Shown: positions 5,762 through 6,637 of the stretch, one piece after another | Layout of the letters: the number at the start of each line of letters is the position of its first letter | How positions within the stretch are numbered: position 1 is the first letter of the stretch | Source: Smithellaceae bacterium | GTDB taxonomy: Bacteria > Desulfobacterota > Syntrophia > Syntrophales > Smithellaceae | NCBI GenBank assembly: GCA_028704195.1 | Contig: JAQVLL010000115.1 | Location: 1-6,637 of the forward strand | Direction of reading: 5' to 3' | DNA: 6,637 bases | Position numbers and translations under genes: made by a program | The notes under the pieces: generated by a model | Database searches by the model: none | What the model was told of the DNA's origin: nothing | Seen by the model: only the letters and a program-made list of their open reading frames with translations

Positions 5762-6637
5762 TTATTTCGGCAAGGCATGAAAAGATGGTTGCTCTTTTCG
5801 CGACAGGTTCCAGAGAATACCGATCATGGCCAGATTTACATAAAGCACGGTGCCCTGAACTCCGTAAAGCGCGTCGCCAAAAAGGGCTAAAATGGCAAAA
5901 GAAGAAAGACAGGCAAACAGGCATATTGACCAGGAGCGGAAGAAATCTTCTTTTCGTCGCCGGAAGATGTCCCAAAGCATCCAGAGGGCTGTCAGGAAAA
6001 TCATCAGAAAGAATCCCAGTCCTACCAGGCCGGTGCGTATGGTCACATCAAGAAACATATTATGCGTGGATTTAACAATACCATTTTTTTGCTGATACTC
6101 TTCGGGAAGGGCAGCATTATATTTTTCCAGGTCGATTAACTTCGGGTTTCTGTAAATTTGCCCGCCGTAGCCGACTCCATAAACAGGATAGTCCTTGATG
6201 ACTTCGCCGGCAAGGCGAAATATTTTGGAGCGGATATCTACGGTCAGGGTAGAGATCGATAAATTGCCTTCAAATCTGTCTTTCATTCCGGGCAACAAAA
6301 TAACAGCTACCAAAACAATCATCACGATGGTGACGGCGATTAAAATGGCGCCTTTCTTCCGTTGAAAAAACATGATGGCCAGCGCGGCGAAGAAACCGAT
6401 GGTGGCACCCCGCGACTGGTTGAGCATTGTGGCGGTGGTCAGAATCAGGAAGCAGAGGAAATAAGATATGCGACCTGTTATCGATCCGGAATGAAAAACA
6501 CCGCGCAGGCTGAGAGTGCCCGCGAAGATGGTAGTAAAGCACATAAATCCGGTGTACATTTCCTGAAAATGTAAAGAAGACTGACCGAACCTGGTGCTGA
6601 AAGGATTACCTTCTATGTAGTAAAACAAAATGATGCC
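5762..6637 (-). CDS. O-antigen ligase/polymerase family membrane protein (Wzy_C type), copy 2, 5' end outside window
   Basis: This is a partial gene. The frame is open across the right edge and the visible part encodes 291 residues ending at a TAA (5762-5764). It begins GIILFYYIEGNPFSTRFGQ, which aligns with about residue 148 of copy 1, so roughly 150 N-terminal residues lie outside. A TTG at 6628 should not be taken as the start. Conserved family features are present: LNQSRG, the large loop with YGVGYGGQIYRNP, and STHNMFLD with the conserved His. The loop region is the part most like copy 1: 14 differences in 74 residues, from DIRSK to RTGLVGL. Copy 2 has about ten extra residues just before that loop (PGMKDRFEGNLSIST region), a three-residue insertion after FSTRFGQ, and a different C-terminus. 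It lies upstream of copy 1 in the same direction. It may be a polymerase, a ligase, or a redundant copy. Confidence 0.87.
   Translation of the reverse strand, partial: GIILFYYIEGNPFSTRFGQSSLHFQEMYTGFMCFTTIFAGTLSLRGVFHSGSITGRISYFLCFLILTTATMLNQSRGATIGFFAALAIMFFQRKKGAILIAVTIVMIVLVAVILLPGMKDRFEGNLSISTLTVDIRSKIFRLAGEVIKDYPVYGVGYGGQIYRNPKLIDLEKYNAALPEEYQQKNGIVKSTHNMFLDVTIRTGLVGLGFFLMIFLTALWMLWDIFRRRKEDFFRSWSICLFACLSSFAILALFGDALYGVQGTVLYVNLAMIGILWNLSRKEQPSFHALPK

Noticed and set aside
1..6637. CRISPR array, insertion sequence, rRNA, complete tRNA or riboswitch
   Set aside because: I saw no regularly spaced repeats, transposase-like protein, terminal inverted repeats or RNA-gene structure anywhere in the window.

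Overview
The window is a 6.6 kb piece of a surface-polysaccharide (O-antigen, LPS or exopolysaccharide) biosynthesis locus from a Gram-negative bacterium. It carries six complete genes, a partial gene at the right edge and a probable gene tail at the left edge. They encode a membrane acyltransferase, three methyltransferases from three different families, a family-2 glycosyltransferase, and two tandem O-antigen ligase/polymerase (Wzy_C-type) membrane proteins. Moderate GC content with AT-rich spacers and the protein style would fit a Desulfobacterota/deltaproteobacterial genome. That placement is a weak inference; no rRNA, tRNA or taxonomic marker gene is present.

Layout. (1) Positions 1-1905, plus strand: the probable tail of an upstream gene overlaps an acyltransferase-3 gene by ATGA, and an FkbM-family methyltransferase follows 12 nt later. 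(2) Positions 1937-2578, minus strand: a Methyltransf_11-type methyltransferase, convergent with FkbM. (3) Positions 2579-2766: an AT-rich divergent promoter region with a good sigma70-type promoter on each strand and a 7-bp inverted repeat over the minus-strand -35 box. (4) Positions 2767-4370, plus strand: a glycosyltransferase and a Methyltransf_24/CmcI-like methyltransferase, 14 nt apart. (5) Positions 4367-6637, minus strand: two paralogous O-antigen ligase/polymerase genes in tandem, the upstream one cut by the window end. The plus-strand methyltransferase and the first ligase share a TTAA, so their stop codons overlap head-on. There is no gene-free stretch above 300 bases; the largest gap is the 188-bp divergent region.

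How the genes could work together (inference): the glycosyltransferase adds a sugar to a lipid-linked glycan at the inner membrane. The three methyltransferases and the acyltransferase add O-methyl and O-acyl groups to sugars or chain ends. The Wzy_C-type proteins polymerise the finished glycan or transfer it to its acceptor in the periplasm.

I do not see a wholly new type of system here. The points most worth a second look are the diverged tandem ligase pair, the divergent regulatory region whose best promoter conflicts with the most upstream start of the glycosyltransferase, and a G8 tract in the FkbM gene.
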